64,000 bases of DNA from Pseudomonas floridensis (GCF_002087235.1 NZ_MUIO01000015.1:1-64000), one strand, 5' to 3'. Shown: positions 34,990 to 44,321, counted from the first letter of the stretch. Notes: generated by a model from the sequence alone, not told the origin. Made by a program: numbers and translations.

Positions 34990-35021
34990 AAAAGTAATCC
35001 TCGATCGCGCTGAAGGCGTCT

Positions 35022-36182
35022 TTACTGAGCCTTGGCCTGCTGTTGGGCGGATTGCGATTTAGGGACAACCTTGTCGCCTGGGTTGATGCCGGTCATGTTG
35101 CCGACAATGATCTGCTCATCGGCCTTCAACCCCTGCGTGATCTGCCAGCGCGAGTCCTGCATGGTGCCGGTCTTCACTGAACGTGCCTCGACCGCGCCGT
35201 CCGAGCCGATCACCAGCACGCGAGCCGTGCCATCGGCGGAACGCTGCACCGCACGTTGCGGAACCAGAATTGCTTTATCGTCGATGCTTTGCGGCGTGCG
35301 CACACGCACGTACATGCCCGGCAGCAATACGCCTCGGGGGTTGGCGAAACGGGCTCGCAACAACACCTGGCCGGTGGTGCGGTCCACGGCGATATCGGTG
35401 AACAGCAGGGTGCCGGTGCTCGTGTAGTCGGTCCCGTCGATGCTCAGCGACAGGGCGCCTTCGCCACCTTTGGGCAGGCGACCTTCCTGGATCGCCGCGC
35501 GCATGCGCAAGGCATCGGCGACCGGCTGGGTGAAGTCGGCATAGACCGGGTCCAGTTGCTGGATGGTCGCCATCAGCGTGGTCTCCGCCTGACCGACCAA
35601 CGCGCCTTCGGTGACCATGGCCCGGCCGATCCGGCCGGAAATGGGGGCCCTGACCGTTGCGTAACCCAGATTCAACTGTGCCGTTTCAACGTCGGCCTGA
35701 GCCGAGCGTTTGGCGGCAATGGCGTTTTGCAAGGCGGAGCGGGCGGTGTCGAAGGTCTGGCGGCTCACGGCTTCGATGTCCACCAGCGATTCGTAGCGCT
35801 TGACCGTCGCCTGCGTCTCGAACAAGGTGGCTTCGGTTCTGGCCAGATCCCCCTGGGCTTTGGACAGCGCGGCCTTGAACGGTGCAGGGTCGATCTGAAA
35901 CAGGACCGCACCGGCCTTCACATCCGCGCCTTCCTCGAAATTGCGTGTCAGCACGATACCGGCGACGCGTGCACGAACTTCGGCGACTCGCACCGGTTCA
36001 ATACGACCGGGCAGTTCATTGATGACCGTAAGCGATTCGGTTTTTACCGTCACCGATTCGACTTCTTTGGGTGCAACAGGCGCACCTGCGTTCTGCTCTG
36101 GTTTCTGCTCGCAGCCGACCAGCATCGCGCCAGCCAGCAATGTAACCATCGACAGGACACGCCAGTCGCGCAAAGTACTCAT
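35022..36182 (-). CDS. RND efflux periplasmic adaptor (AcrA/MexA type)
   Basis: A 386-residue membrane-fusion lipoprotein with lipobox LVGC (Cys24). It has lipoyl-type half-motifs (RVAEVRARVAGIVLTRNFEE and LNLGYATVRAPISGRIGRAM), an alpha-hairpin between them and beta-barrel regions after. It bridges the permease and an outer membrane channel. It is the first gene of the efflux operon; a 38-bp palindrome stands 53 bp before its ATG. Confidence 0.95.
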   Translation of the reverse strand: MSTLRDWRVLSMVTLLAGAMLVGCEQKPEQNAGAPVAPKEVESVTVKTESLTVINELPGRIEPVRVAEVRARVAGIVLTRNFEEGADVKAGAVLFQIDPAPFKAALSKAQGDLARTEATLFETQATVKRYESLVDIEAVSRQTFDTARSALQNAIAAKRSAQADVETAQLNLGYATVRAPISGRIGRAMVTEGALVGQAETTLMATIQQLDPVYADFTQPVADALRMRAAIQEGRLPKGGEGALSLSIDGTDYTSTGTLLFTDIAVDRTTGQVLLRARFANPRGVLLPGMYVRVRTPQSIDDKAILVPQRAVQRSADGTARVLVIGSDGAVEARSVKTGTMQDSRWQITQGLKADEQIIVGNMTGINPGDKVVPKSQSAQQQAKAQ

Positions 36183-36234
36183 AGTTCACCCGGGCACTGC
36201 CCACAAGACGCCAAAGCCGCGAATGATCTACGCT

Positions 36235-36272
36235 AAGAGTCATATGAGTCAATATTGACTCATATGACTCTT
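36235..36272. promoter_or_regulatory. Perfect 38-bp palindromic operator
   Basis: AAGAGTCATATGAGTC, then AATATT, then the exact reverse complement of the first 16 bases. It has no mismatch and contains repeated GAGTCA-type half-sites. It lies between the adaptor and the divergent TetR gene, where a TetR repressor would control both. The A+T core could overlap a promoter. Confidence 0.88.
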
Positions 36273-36359
36273 TGGTGACTAGATGTTAACGGCTTTGAGA
36301 AAACCGGCCGGGTTCTGCACAATGCGCCCCATTCCCACGACGAGGTAAAAAAGCACTCA

Positions 36360-36917
36360 ATGGACTTCACTGCTGCTGATGAGAAATTTTTGAAAGCCTT
36401 GGCCGTTGCGGTGGTTGACCACTCCTCGGGCACACTCAAGGACATCGCCCAGGCTGCCGGTGTGAGCAAAGCCACGCTCAACCGGTTCTGCGGCACCCGC
36501 GCCAATCTGATCGAAATGTTGCTCAACCACGCCTCTGACTTGATGAACCAGATGATCGCCGAGTCCGATCTGCACCACGCACCGCCGGTCGAAGCGCTGC
36601 AGCGGCTGGTCGACAATCACCTGGTACATCGTGAAATGCTGGTGTTTCTGGTCTTTCAATGGCGGCCGGACACCATGGACGAGAGCTGCGGCGGGCGCCG
36701 CTGGTTGCCGTACTCCGACGCGCTGGATGCATTCTTCCTGCGCGGCCAGCGCGAAGGGCTGTTCAGGATCGACATGAGCGCTGCAGTGCTGACGGAAACC
36801 TTTGCATCCTTACTCTTCGGGCTGGTCGACGCCGAGCGGCGCGGCCGGGTGGCTCGTGCCGGTATGAGCGCAATGCTGACTCAACTGTTCATGCAGGGCG
36901 CGCAGACAGCGGAGTGA
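36360..36917 (+). CDS. TetR/AcrR-family regulator of RND pump
   Basis: A 185-residue TetR-type repressor with an N-terminal HTH (TLKDIAQAAGVSKATLNRFC) and a helical ligand domain. It is divergent from the RND operon across a perfect palindrome, as with AcrR/NalC-like repressors. It is expected to be released by pump substrates. AACGAC... no strong ribosome site is seen, but the start agrees with the HTH. Confidence 0.9.
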   Translation: MDFTAADEKFLKALAVAVVDHSSGTLKDIAQAAGVSKATLNRFCGTRANLIEMLLNHASDLMNQMIAESDLHHAPPVEALQRLVDNHLVHREMLVFLVFQWRPDTMDESCGGRRWLPYSDALDAFFLRGQREGLFRIDMSAAVLTETFASLLFGLVDAERRGRVARAGMSAMLTQLFMQGAQTAE

Positions 36918-36967
36918 CCTGCGCATGCTGATTTGATCGGTGCCGATGAACAGTGCCTGGGCAGGCA

Positions 36968-39469
36968 TTAAAAATCATAGGCCAGCTTGCTGTACCAGAA
37001 ACCTCCGCCCGGATAGAAGGGCGGATCGCCGTACAGGCTCAGGCCGTTGGCGGAGGCGATCGCGTTCTTGTCGGGTCGCACATCGAAGATGTTGGTGCCG
37101 CCTACGCTGAGCGTGATGTTATCGAGCAGGGTGTAGGACACATCCAGATCCGTGATCCATTTGGCGCCGAAACCGCGGTCGCCACTCTCCTGTTGCTGTA
37201 ACGTCTTGACCTTGCCATAGCGTGTGGTTTGCAGATTCACGTTTAGATCGTTCAATGTCCACTTACCCCCCAACACCCATTTGGTTTTCGGCTGCGCATC
37301 GGTCAGATCGCCCTGTCGTGCGCGTCCAACCCAGGTCAGGCTGCCTCCCGGGTTGTTTCCAAGGCCTTGCAGAGCTGCTGGAGCATCTTTGACGTCAGTG
37401 ATGACGGTCTTGTTGTAGTTGAAGCCCGCGCTCCAGCGTACGTTCCCGAATCTGCCGTAACGGCTGGAGTGGTCGAGCACGATATCCAGGCCTCGGGTGC
37501 GGGTATCGAATGCGTTGGCGTAATACGACGTCCAGGTCGAGGTGTCCACGCCCTGCGCGGACAGCAGCGGAGCCAGTGCCGGGCCGTACAGGCTTTCGGT
37601 ACGGGCAATGCGATCATCGATTTCGATCCAGTAAGCGTCGGTGGTCAGACTGGTGTGCGGCGCCGGTTGCCACGTGACGCCGAACCCCAGATTGCGCGAT
37701 TTTTCAGGGTCCAGCGTGGTGGCGCCAAGTGCCTGAGCCAGCGCCGAATTGACCGGCGCAATGCGGGTCACTGCGGGCACGACCGTGCCGTCGGGCGCTG
37801 TACCAACCCGGTTGTCCGAGATGCTATAGCCAATCTGCGTCAGTGACGGCGCACGGAAGCCGCTGCCGACCGTGCCACGCAGGGCAAGCGTGTCAGTGAA
37901 CTCATAGCGTGAGTTGAATTTGGCACTGACGGTGTTACCTGAGTCGTCATCGAAATGCTCGGCACGCACTGCCAGGTCGATGAACAGTGGCTCGATGGGC
38001 GTGACGCCGAAGTCGACATAGGCGGCGTAGTTATTGCGCTGCAGCCGGGTGGCGTCCTGAGGGGCAATGACCGCAGCGGCCTGTGCGGCAATCGAGGCGA
38101 GCTGTCCGGCCCGGGGATCGGGCTGGCCGTTCGGCAGTGTGCTGGCAAAGCGGTATCCGCCAACCCGATACGCCTGCGCATCGCCGGAAAATGTCTGGAA
38201 GCGCTCCCAGCGATGCTCAAGCCCTGCCGACACCTGCAGTGGCATGCCGAACAGCCCGTCGAACGCGCGCGTGATGTCCAGATTGTTGACCCATTGCTCG
38301 AAGCGGTAAGTGGCCAGGTCATCGAAAGACGTCGGCGATTGCGGACCCAGCGATGGGTTGATGGTCAGGTCACTGTATTGATGGTTATTGTTGCGGCCAT
38401 AGGTGGTGCTCAAATCCCAATTCCAGCCCAGCGCTTCACCCTTGCCGCCGACCAGATACTGGTAGTCGGTGTCGTCCAGGTTGTTACGCGGGTAGTAACC
38501 GTCAGGAAACAGCTCCGGGATGTTGGCATTGCCGTTGGGGTAGCGAAAATAGTTATTGATGACCGCGTCACGTTGCCCATAGGTGCCGTAGGAATACAGG
38601 GTTGTCTGCTCATCCAGGGGCAGCTCGGCGTTGTAGGCAAGATTGAATGCCTTGATCTGTGGATCGCCATTTTTGACGCCGACCCGGTCCCAGGTCGCTT
38701 CTCTGGCATCGCCTGGAAAGTAAGCCTGGTTGGTGGCCTTTTCATTCCAGCTCGCATCGCCACGTTTGCGGGCGTCTGCCGAGAGATGCACAAATCCACC
38801 GTTCCCCAGTTCGAAGCCTGTGTCGCCTTCGAACTTTGAAACCTCGCCTTCGCCGCTGTACAGCGTGCCGTAGGTGATGCCCAAGTGGCCGCCTTCGGCA
38901 GCAGACTTGAGAATCACGTTGATCACGCCGGCTATCGCGTCAGAACCGTATTGTGCGGCGGCGCTGTCCTTGAGCACTTCGATGCGCTCCACGGCACTGA
39001 TCGGGATCATGTCAATGTCCACCGAGTTCGCGCCGCTGCTGTCAGTCGAACCGTTGGCGGGCAGGGCGCTGTTGTGGCGGCGTTTGCCGTTGACCAGCAC
39101 CAGCGTGTAGGCCGGAGCCAGACTGCGGTTGGATAAAGGTCGGATCGTCGAGTTGTACCCTGCGACATTGGTGCCGTAATTGAAGGAAGGCAGCAGTTTG
39201 GCAATGGCTTCCGTCAGATCGGCACGACCGGTTTTCAGCAATTGATCGCTGGTCACGATATCCACGGGGGCCGGGCTGTCAGTAACCGTGCGTTGCGTGC
39301 CGCGGACACCGGTTGAAATGACCGTGACCTTTTCCAGTCGTGTCTCTTTGTCCGAGGACTGCTCGGCAGCTTGTGTCGGGCTTATGAGCCCCAGGCTGGC
39401 GAAGGCTATTCCGTGAATCAGAGACGTAGTGTGTAGCGGTCGATACTGCGCGTGAACAGAGGCGATCAT
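36968..39469 (-). CDS. TonB-dependent outer membrane receptor A
   Basis: An 833-residue TonB-dependent receptor. A signal sequence ends near SPTQAAE. A TonB-box-like segment is followed by the plug domain (TVISTGVRGTQRTV, VLVNGKRRHNSALP, QYGSDAIAGVINVILK) and a 22-strand barrel ending in KLAYDF with terminal Phe. Substrate is not clear. It shows no dense Met/His run, so copper specificity is not proven. The same family features appear in receptor B at 44322, and the pair brackets copper and tonB genes. A long A+T-rich leader precedes it. Confidence 0.92.
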   Translation of the reverse strand: MIASVHAQYRPLHTTSLIHGIAFASLGLISPTQAAEQSSDKETRLEKVTVISTGVRGTQRTVTDSPAPVDIVTSDQLLKTGRADLTEAIAKLLPSFNYGTNVAGYNSTIRPLSNRSLAPAYTLVLVNGKRRHNSALPANGSTDSSGANSVDIDMIPISAVERIEVLKDSAAAQYGSDAIAGVINVILKSAAEGGHLGITYGTLYSGEGEVSKFEGDTGFELGNGGFVHLSADARKRGDASWNEKATNQAYFPGDAREATWDRVGVKNGDPQIKAFNLAYNAELPLDEQTTLYSYGTYGQRDAVINNYFRYPNGNANIPELFPDGYYPRNNLDDTDYQYLVGGKGEALGWNWDLSTTYGRNNNHQYSDLTINPSLGPQSPTSFDDLATYRFEQWVNNLDITRAFDGLFGMPLQVSAGLEHRWERFQTFSGDAQAYRVGGYRFASTLPNGQPDPRAGQLASIAAQAAAVIAPQDATRLQRNNYAAYVDFGVTPIEPLFIDLAVRAEHFDDDSGNTVSAKFNSRYEFTDTLALRGTVGSGFRAPSLTQIGYSISDNRVGTAPDGTVVPAVTRIAPVNSALAQALGATTLDPEKSRNLGFGVTWQPAPHTSLTTDAYWIEIDDRIARTESLYGPALAPLLSAQGVDTSTWTSYYANAFDTRTRGLDIVLDHSSRYGRFGNVRWSAGFNYNKTVITDVKDAPAALQGLGNNPGGSLTWVGRARQGDLTDAQPKTKWVLGGKWTLNDLNVNLQTTRYGKVKTLQQQESGDRGFGAKWITDLDVSYTLLDNITLSVGGTNIFDVRPDKNAIASANGLSLYGDPPFYPGGGFWYSKLAYDF

Positions 39470-39811
39470 CGAGGTGCAATCCTTATGAAATGCTGAAACG
39501 TATTGAATGCCTCCGTGGGTAAGGGTCGGACTGCTGCCGAATTTAAAGTTATTGAATTGTTATGTGAAAGGTCATTTTGTTATATGTTAATTATTAATTA
39601 AATGCATTTTATGCTTGATTAAGATCACATAAATTAATTTTTTGTGGGGTGCGTTGTGCATCGTCGATGCCTGCCAATTTCAATCGTGCTGCCTGCGCCG
39701 TTTTGTCGCACCTGTCTTGCAGCCCGCAAGGGCGCGGTTTGCCCGGCTGCACGTTTTTTGTAACAGCATTCGCGGTGTTCGCGGCCAACCCGGAGTGGTA
39801 AATTCGCCGCC
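39470..39811. promoter_or_regulatory. A+T-rich intergenic leader, possible ANR/FNR-type site
   Basis: This 342-bp gap lies between divergent starts (receptor A and a DUF2946 gene). It has a strikingly A+T-rich block at about 39540-39645. At 39615-39628 TTGATTAAGATCAC resembles the ANR/FNR box TTGAT-N4-ATCAA with one mismatch; the same bases also partly match a CRP/Vfr site. No coding frame is convincing. Regulation by oxygen is possible but unproven. Confidence 0.45.
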
Positions 39812-40180
39812 ATGAAATTCGTCCGAACCCACCGCTCGCTCATCGCCTGGCTGCTGTACGGCTTCGTCCTGTTCAATGGCGTGGCGTGCGGTTTTGGTCA
39901 CGGGCAAATGCTGTCGCCCCTTTCTTCCGTGACTGCGGGTGATATTTGCGGTGAGTCGGGCACTTCCTCGCCTGTTGCAGATAAAGACCTTCATGCCTCG
40001 GTCATGCAGCTTGCGCAGTTCGATTGTGCCTTTGCCGGCAAACTGACCCTGGCGCTATTGTTCTTCATCGGCCTTGGCTGGCTGGCGCGCACGCTGAACA
40101 TCAGGCCGCGCATCCCTCATGTGCTGTACCGCCAGATCCCGCGCCACGCCTCGCCAGGTTGCATACCTCAGGCACCCTGA
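39812..40180 (+). CDS. DUF2946 domain protein
   Basis: A 122-residue protein with an N-terminal hydrophobic span (SLIAWLLYGFVLFNGVACGF) and a second span (LTLALLFFIGLGWLA). This is the DUF2946 layout, found next to copper genes in many Proteobacteria. It is followed by SCO and PCuAC genes in the same direction, which supports a role in copper handling in or at the periplasm. Confidence 0.8.
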   Translation: MKFVRTHRSLIAWLLYGFVLFNGVACGFGHGQMLSPLSSVTAGDICGESGTSSPVADKDLHASVMQLAQFDCAFAGKLTLALLFFIGLGWLARTLNIRPRIPHVLYRQIPRHASPGCIPQAP

Positions 40181-40307
40181 GCCCTGGCACCTATGCTCCA
40201 CGTTTGTGGCAAGGCATCGACATCACAGTGTTGATCTTGCCGGTTTACGGGAGTGGTCATCGGGTCGACACCCGGGGCCGCACCTTATCCTTCAAGGGAC
40301 GTAATAC

Positions 40308-40913
40308 ATGACGCAGAATTTCAGTCGCCGCGAGGTGGTCACGGGCCTCTCGCTGCTCAGCCTTGGCCTGCTGGCCGGTTGCGGCAATTCCAATGCCCTG
40401 CCGTTCAAGCACGGTAAGGACATGAGCAACGAAATCGTCGGGCGTAATTTCAGGCTCAAAGACCCGCAGGGCAACGTCAAGACGCTGTCGAGCTTCCGTG
40501 GCCTGATGCCGATGGTTTTCTTCGGCTTCACCCAATGCCCGGCCATCTGCCCCACGGCACTGGCACGCGCGGCGCAGATCCGCAAGCTGATGGGCGAGGA
40601 CGGCAAGACCTTTCAGGTGGTGTTCATCACGCTGGACCCGGAACGCGACACACCACAGGTCATCGATGCCTACGTGAAAGCCTTCGATCCAACCTTCGTC
40701 GCGCTGTCCGGCACGCTTGAAGAAACCGCTGCCACGGCAAAGGAATTCGGCGTGTTCTTCGAAAAGGTGCCGCTCGGCGACACCTATACGATCTCCCACA
40801 CCGCCACCAGTTATGTCTACGACACCCGAGGCGTGCTGCGTCTGGGCCTGTCACACAAACTGTCTGCCCAGCAATGCGCCGAAGATCTGCTCACTTTGAT
40901 GGAAGTATGTTGA
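40308..40913 (+). CDS. SCO1/SenC family copper chaperone
   Basis: A 201-residue thioredoxin-fold lipoprotein of the SCO family, which delivers copper to the CuA/CuB centre of cytochrome oxidase. Motifs are visible: lipobox LAGC (Cys25), CPAIC (Cys77 and Cys81) and His164 in YTISHTA. The N terminus has a twin-Arg pattern (SRREVVTG), so Tat export is possible. Its stop overlaps the ATG of the PCuAC gene by one base. Confidence 0.93.
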   Translation: MTQNFSRREVVTGLSLLSLGLLAGCGNSNALPFKHGKDMSNEIVGRNFRLKDPQGNVKTLSSFRGLMPMVFFGFTQCPAICPTALARAAQIRKLMGEDGKTFQVVFITLDPERDTPQVIDAYVKAFDPTFVALSGTLEETAATAKEFGVFFEKVPLGDTYTISHTATSYVYDTRGVLRLGLSHKLSAQQCAEDLLTLMEVC

Positions 40914-41401
40914 TGACTCATTCTGTTCGTAACGTCGTAAAACCGATGCTGTTGGCTGTTTCATTGCTGGGCCTGAGTGCTCAGGTGTTCGCCCAGACGG
41001 AGATCGACGATCCTTGGGTGCGCGCTACGGTGCCGGGCCAGTCCGCTACCGGTGCATTCATGCGCATCACCGCCAGCGAGGACAGCAAACTGGTCGATGT
41101 GGCGTCGCCAGTGGCCAAGACCGTTCAGATTCACCAGATGAGCATGAAAAACGATGTGATGAACATGCATCAGGTGACATCGGTCGACCTGCCAGCCGGC
41201 AAGCCGGTGGTGCTCGATGCCAACGGTTACCACGTGATGTTCATGGGGCTGGCCAGTCAGGTCAAAGAGGGCGATGAAGTGCCGCTGACCCTGACGGTGG
41301 AGAATGCCAAGGGCGTCAAAGAATCGGTCAGGGTCACCGCAGTGGCCAGATCGCTGACCACCGATGAGCACAGTGGACATGGCGAACACAGCGGCCATTA
41401 A
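40913..41401 (+). CDS. PCuAC copper chaperone
   Basis: A 162-residue periplasmic copper(I) chaperone with a signal peptide. The ligand pattern H-X10-M-X21-H-X-M is met exactly by His74, Met85, His107 and Met109. A His-rich tail (EHSGHGEHSGH) may bind further copper. PCuAC passes copper to SCO or to oxidase subunits; here it is translationally coupled to SCO. Confidence 0.94.
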   Translation: MTHSVRNVVKPMLLAVSLLGLSAQVFAQTEIDDPWVRATVPGQSATGAFMRITASEDSKLVDVASPVAKTVQIHQMSMKNDVMNMHQVTSVDLPAGKPVVLDANGYHVMFMGLASQVKEGDEVPLTLTVENAKGVKESVRVTAVARSLTTDEHSGHGEHSGH

Positions 41402-41413
41402 GCTGCATCGGCC

Positions 41414-41439
41414 GAGTGGCCAGCACAGGCTGACCACTC
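41414..41439 (+). terminator. Hairpin after PCuAC gene
   Basis: GAGTGGCCAGC pairs with GCTGACCACTC (one mismatch) around an ACAG loop, 13 bp after the PCuAC stop. No T-run follows, so it may be a weak or Rho-assisted terminator. Confidence 0.5.
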
Positions 41440-41493
41440 AGGAGTAAGGTAGGCGGGGCACCACGACTATTTCTCTTGCAACTGGAGGTGAAT

Positions 41494-41676
41494 ATGAGTG
41501 CCCCGATGCTTTCCAAAACCCAGATCAACGGCTACCAGTTGATCTGCGTCAACCGCGGACCCTGGACGGTCTGCACCCCTAAAGACCGACTTGCATCGTT
41601 CAACACCCGTCAGGAGGCCATGGCCTACGCCGCGTCTCTTCCGGTTCGCGACTGGAGCAGGTCGCGTCCGGCTTGA
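41494..41676 (+). CDS. Small hypothetical protein (60 aa)
   Basis: A 60-residue soluble protein (QINGYQLICVNRGPWTVCTP is the core) with two Cys. The family is not recognised. TGGAGGTG lies six bases before the ATG at 41494, a strong site, so it is probably real. It stands between the copper genes and tonB. Confidence 0.68.
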   Translation: MSAPMLSKTQINGYQLICVNRGPWTVCTPKDRLASFNTRQEAMAYAASLPVRDWSRSRPA

Positions 41677-41999
41677 GCCTTCGATACAGGGTTCCCTGGA
41701 CAAACACTGCCTCGTGGACGCGAGCCTGATCGAGCAAGTCTTTTAGCCGGCGCAGCCCTTCAACGTGATGGGTTCGCCTCTCTGGTCGGTCTGCGGCCGA
41801 CGACAGGCTTGCGCCCACGGTTTTTGCTGGTTGCCGCCCCGTCCGTTTGTATATTCCCTAAAAGAATAAAAGGCTAACCAAATATTCTTTTAAGGAACAA
41901 GTATCTTTGAGCCATGATGGCCTCGCCACACCCACTTTGGAAAGGTGACTGATACCAACAGAACCTGGATTTTTATCAAGAAAATGCAGGAGTGTATCA
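41677..41999. promoter_or_regulatory. tonB upstream region with inverted repeat
   Basis: A 323-bp gap before tonB. AAAAGAATA (41860-41868) and its exact reverse complement TATTCTTTT (41883-41891) form an inverted repeat spaced 14 bp. It is not a canonical Fur box. It lies 110-140 bp before the tonB ATG and is a candidate operator. No gene seen. Confidence 0.45.
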
Positions 42000-42830
42000 A
42001 TGGGCAATGTCCAGACCGCAGCCAGCGCACATGATGTGCCATGGCGCCAGACGCCGCAGGGCGACCTGGTCGATCTGGGGCGTCCTTTCCGTGGACCCTT
42101 GTCGTCATCCCGATTGCACAGCACCCCGAAACCGATTCTCGGACGTCGGGAGGCTGTACTGCTCGGTGTTTTTGCTCTGGTGCTGCACGGTGCGGTGATC
42201 TATTGGCTGAGTCAGAAACCGACGCCGGTGCTGCCGGTCGTACCGCCGGAAGTCCCGCCGATGACCATCGAATTCTCAAGGCCTGCGCCACCGGTGCAAG
42301 CGCCGCCACCACCGCCCGAGCCGATCGTGCAACCGGTGGTCGAGCCGCCACCGCCGGTCGAGGAAGAGCTGGCAGTGAAGCCGCCACCGCCAAAGCCTGT
42401 TCCAAAACCTAAACCGCAGCCGCCCAAACCGGAGGTGAAACCGGTCGCCAAGCCGGTTGCCAAACCCGTTGAACAGCCGCCTGCGCCAGCCGTTTCCACG
42501 CCACCTGTGGCTGCACCGGCACCCGCCGCGCCGGCTGCGCCCAAGCCGGTGACGCCAGCCTCGGCCAGCGCTGGTTATTTACGCAATCCGCCGCCGGAAT
42601 ACCCGTCGCTGGCCATGCGTCGCGGCTGGGAAGGCACGGTCATGTTACGCGTGCACGTACTGGCCAGTGGCAAGCCCGGCGAGATTCAGATTCAAAAAAG
42701 CAGCGGTCGCGAATCGCTTGACGAGGCTGCACTGGCCGCTGTGAAACGCTGGAGCTTCGTGCCCGCCAAACAGGGCGACGTGGCTCAGGATGGCTGGGTC
42801 AGCGTGCCCATCGATTTCAAGATCAACTGA
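42000..42830 (+). CDS. tonB: TonB energy transducer
   Basis: A 276-residue TonB. A 50-residue cytoplasmic N-terminal extension precedes the single membrane helix (EAVLLGVFALVLHGAVIYWL), which contains the conserved His63. A long Pro/Lys-rich spacer (about 74-190) spans the periplasm. The C-terminal domain has the YPSLAMRRGWEGTVMLRVHV pattern. The extended N terminus is known from Pseudomonas TonB proteins. It is the first gene of tonB-exbB-exbD. Confidence 0.95.
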   Translation: MGNVQTAASAHDVPWRQTPQGDLVDLGRPFRGPLSSSRLHSTPKPILGRREAVLLGVFALVLHGAVIYWLSQKPTPVLPVVPPEVPPMTIEFSRPAPPVQAPPPPPEPIVQPVVEPPPPVEEELAVKPPPPKPVPKPKPQPPKPEVKPVAKPVAKPVEQPPAPAVSTPPVAAPAPAAPAAPKPVTPASASAGYLRNPPPEYPSLAMRRGWEGTVMLRVHVLASGKPGEIQIQKSSGRESLDEAALAAVKRWSFVPAKQGDVAQDGWVSVPIDFKIN

Positions 42831-42917
42831 CCCCCAACACGTGATTGACCTTGCGGGCTACCTGAACCAAAGGCGCATCGCGACACACCCCATGCCTTGT
42901 TCAGAGAGAGCTGCGCC

Positions 42918-43640
42918 ATGAACCTACTTGCTTCGCCATTTGAATCCATCGAACACGCCGTCATCTGGCTGCTGGTGATTTTTTCTGTCGCCACCTGGGG
43001 CCTGGCCTTGCTCAAAGGCGTGCAGTTCTCGCGTCTCAAGGCGCAGGATCGCAAATTCCACAAGCAATTCTGGGCCGCTTCGAGCCTGGATTCCGCTGCG
43101 CAACTGGCCCATGAACACCCTGGCGCTGCGGCGCGTGTCGCGCTGGCCGGTTACGCGGCCATCCAGGTCAGTGAAGGTGCTCAGCCCCACGACCTCAGCC
43201 AGTCCATCAACCATCAGGACCGTCTCGAACGTGCCTTGCGTCAGCAGATCGTGCGTGAACGTCGCTCGCTGGAAAGCGGCCTGGCCATCCTCGCCAGTAT
43301 CGGCAGCACCTCGCCCTTCATCGGACTGTTCGGAACGGTCTGGGGCATCATGTCGGCACTCAAAGGCATCAGCGCAGCGGGCTCCGCGAGCCTTGAAACC
43401 GTGGCTGGCCCGATCGGTGCAGCGCTGGTGGCGACAGGCGTGGGCATCGCGGTCGCCGTGCCTGCGGTGCTGGTTTACAACTATTTCCTGCGCCGTCTGA
43501 AGCTGACGGTCGCCGATCTGGACGACTTCGCCCACGACTTCTACAGCCTGGCGCAGAAGAGCGCGTTCCGGGTGCTGCTGCACCCGGTGCTCAAGTCCGG
43601 CGCGACAGGTGCTGCCGCCAAAGTTAAGGAGGCGTCCTGA
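42918..43640 (+). CDS. exbB: ExbB biopolymer transport protein
   Basis: A 240-residue inner-membrane motor subunit of the MotA/TolQ/ExbB family with three helices. The channel segment GSTSPFIGLFGTVWGIMSAL and the LVATGVGIAVAVPAVLVYNY helix are diagnostic. With ExbD it uses the proton gradient to energise TonB. I chose the ATG at 42918 because it starts at the family N terminus and follows AGAGAGAG. Confidence 0.95.
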   Translation: MNLLASPFESIEHAVIWLLVIFSVATWGLALLKGVQFSRLKAQDRKFHKQFWAASSLDSAAQLAHEHPGAAARVALAGYAAIQVSEGAQPHDLSQSINHQDRLERALRQQIVRERRSLESGLAILASIGSTSPFIGLFGTVWGIMSALKGISAAGSASLETVAGPIGAALVATGVGIAVAVPAVLVYNYFLRRLKLTVADLDDFAHDFYSLAQKSAFRVLLHPVLKSGATGAAAKVKEAS

Positions 43641-43641
43641 T

Positions 43642-44043
43642 ATGGCCTTTTCCACGCAAGACAGCGATGAAGTGCTGAGCGAGATCAACGTTACGCCGCT
43701 CGTGGATGTGATGCTGGTGCTGCTGGTGGTATTCATCGTCACTGCGCCACTGTTGACCAATTCGATCCCCATCAACCTGCCCAAGACCGAGTCGGTCGCG
43801 CCGGTGGAACAGAAGGATCCGCTGGTCGTGAGCATCGACGGCCAAGGCAAACTGTTCATCAACAAGGATGAAATCCAGCCGGATCTGCTGGAAACCAACC
43901 TCAAAGCCGCCAAGGACAAAGCCCCGGATGTGCGGGTGCAGTTGCAGGCCGACGATGGCGTGAATTACGGCGAAGTGGCTCGCGCCATGGCGTCGATCGA
44001 GCGTGCGGGGATTACCAGGCTGTCGGTGATCACTGCGAAATAA
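43642..44043 (+). CDS. exbD: ExbD biopolymer transport protein
   Basis: A 133-residue single-span protein. The helix VTPLVDVMLVLLVVFIVTAP carries the conserved Asp for proton conduction. AAGGAGG lies nine bases upstream of the ATG and overlaps the end of exbB. It completes the TonB motor. A strong terminator follows. Confidence 0.95.
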   Translation: MAFSTQDSDEVLSEINVTPLVDVMLVLLVVFIVTAPLLTNSIPINLPKTESVAPVEQKDPLVVSIDGQGKLFINKDEIQPDLLETNLKAAKDKAPDVRVQLQADDGVNYGEVARAMASIERAGITRLSVITAK

Positions 44044-44074
44044 CGTCTCGTTTTCTAGATCATGCAGTTTTTCA

Positions 44075-44109
44075 GGGTCGCATTCTCAGGCAGATGCGGC
44101 CTTTTTTTT
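44075..44109 (+). terminator. Rho-independent terminator after exbD
   Basis: GGTCGCAT pairs with ATGCGGCC (one wobble) around TCTCAGGCAG, followed by eight T. It closes the tonB-exbB-exbD operon, so receptor B has its own transcript. Confidence 0.85.
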
Positions 44110-44321
44110 GGCTGTTATTTCAGGATTCTGACGCTCGATCAAAACGCAGCAGCTTATGCTTTATTGGTATTTAAAAGCTGATTGTTAACAGCGTTAAGCT
44201 ATAACGCATCGGTCTACCGGAACTTAAAAACAATCGTAATGATCGCCACCGTCCACCGCACGGATCGCTCGTTGTCACCAGAACACGATGTTCTGGATCA
44301 GGGAATTCAAGGGGTAGCGGT

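Noticed and set aside
40119..40311. Short frames between the DUF2946 and SCO genes
   Set aside because: They overlap real genes in other frames and show no start signal.
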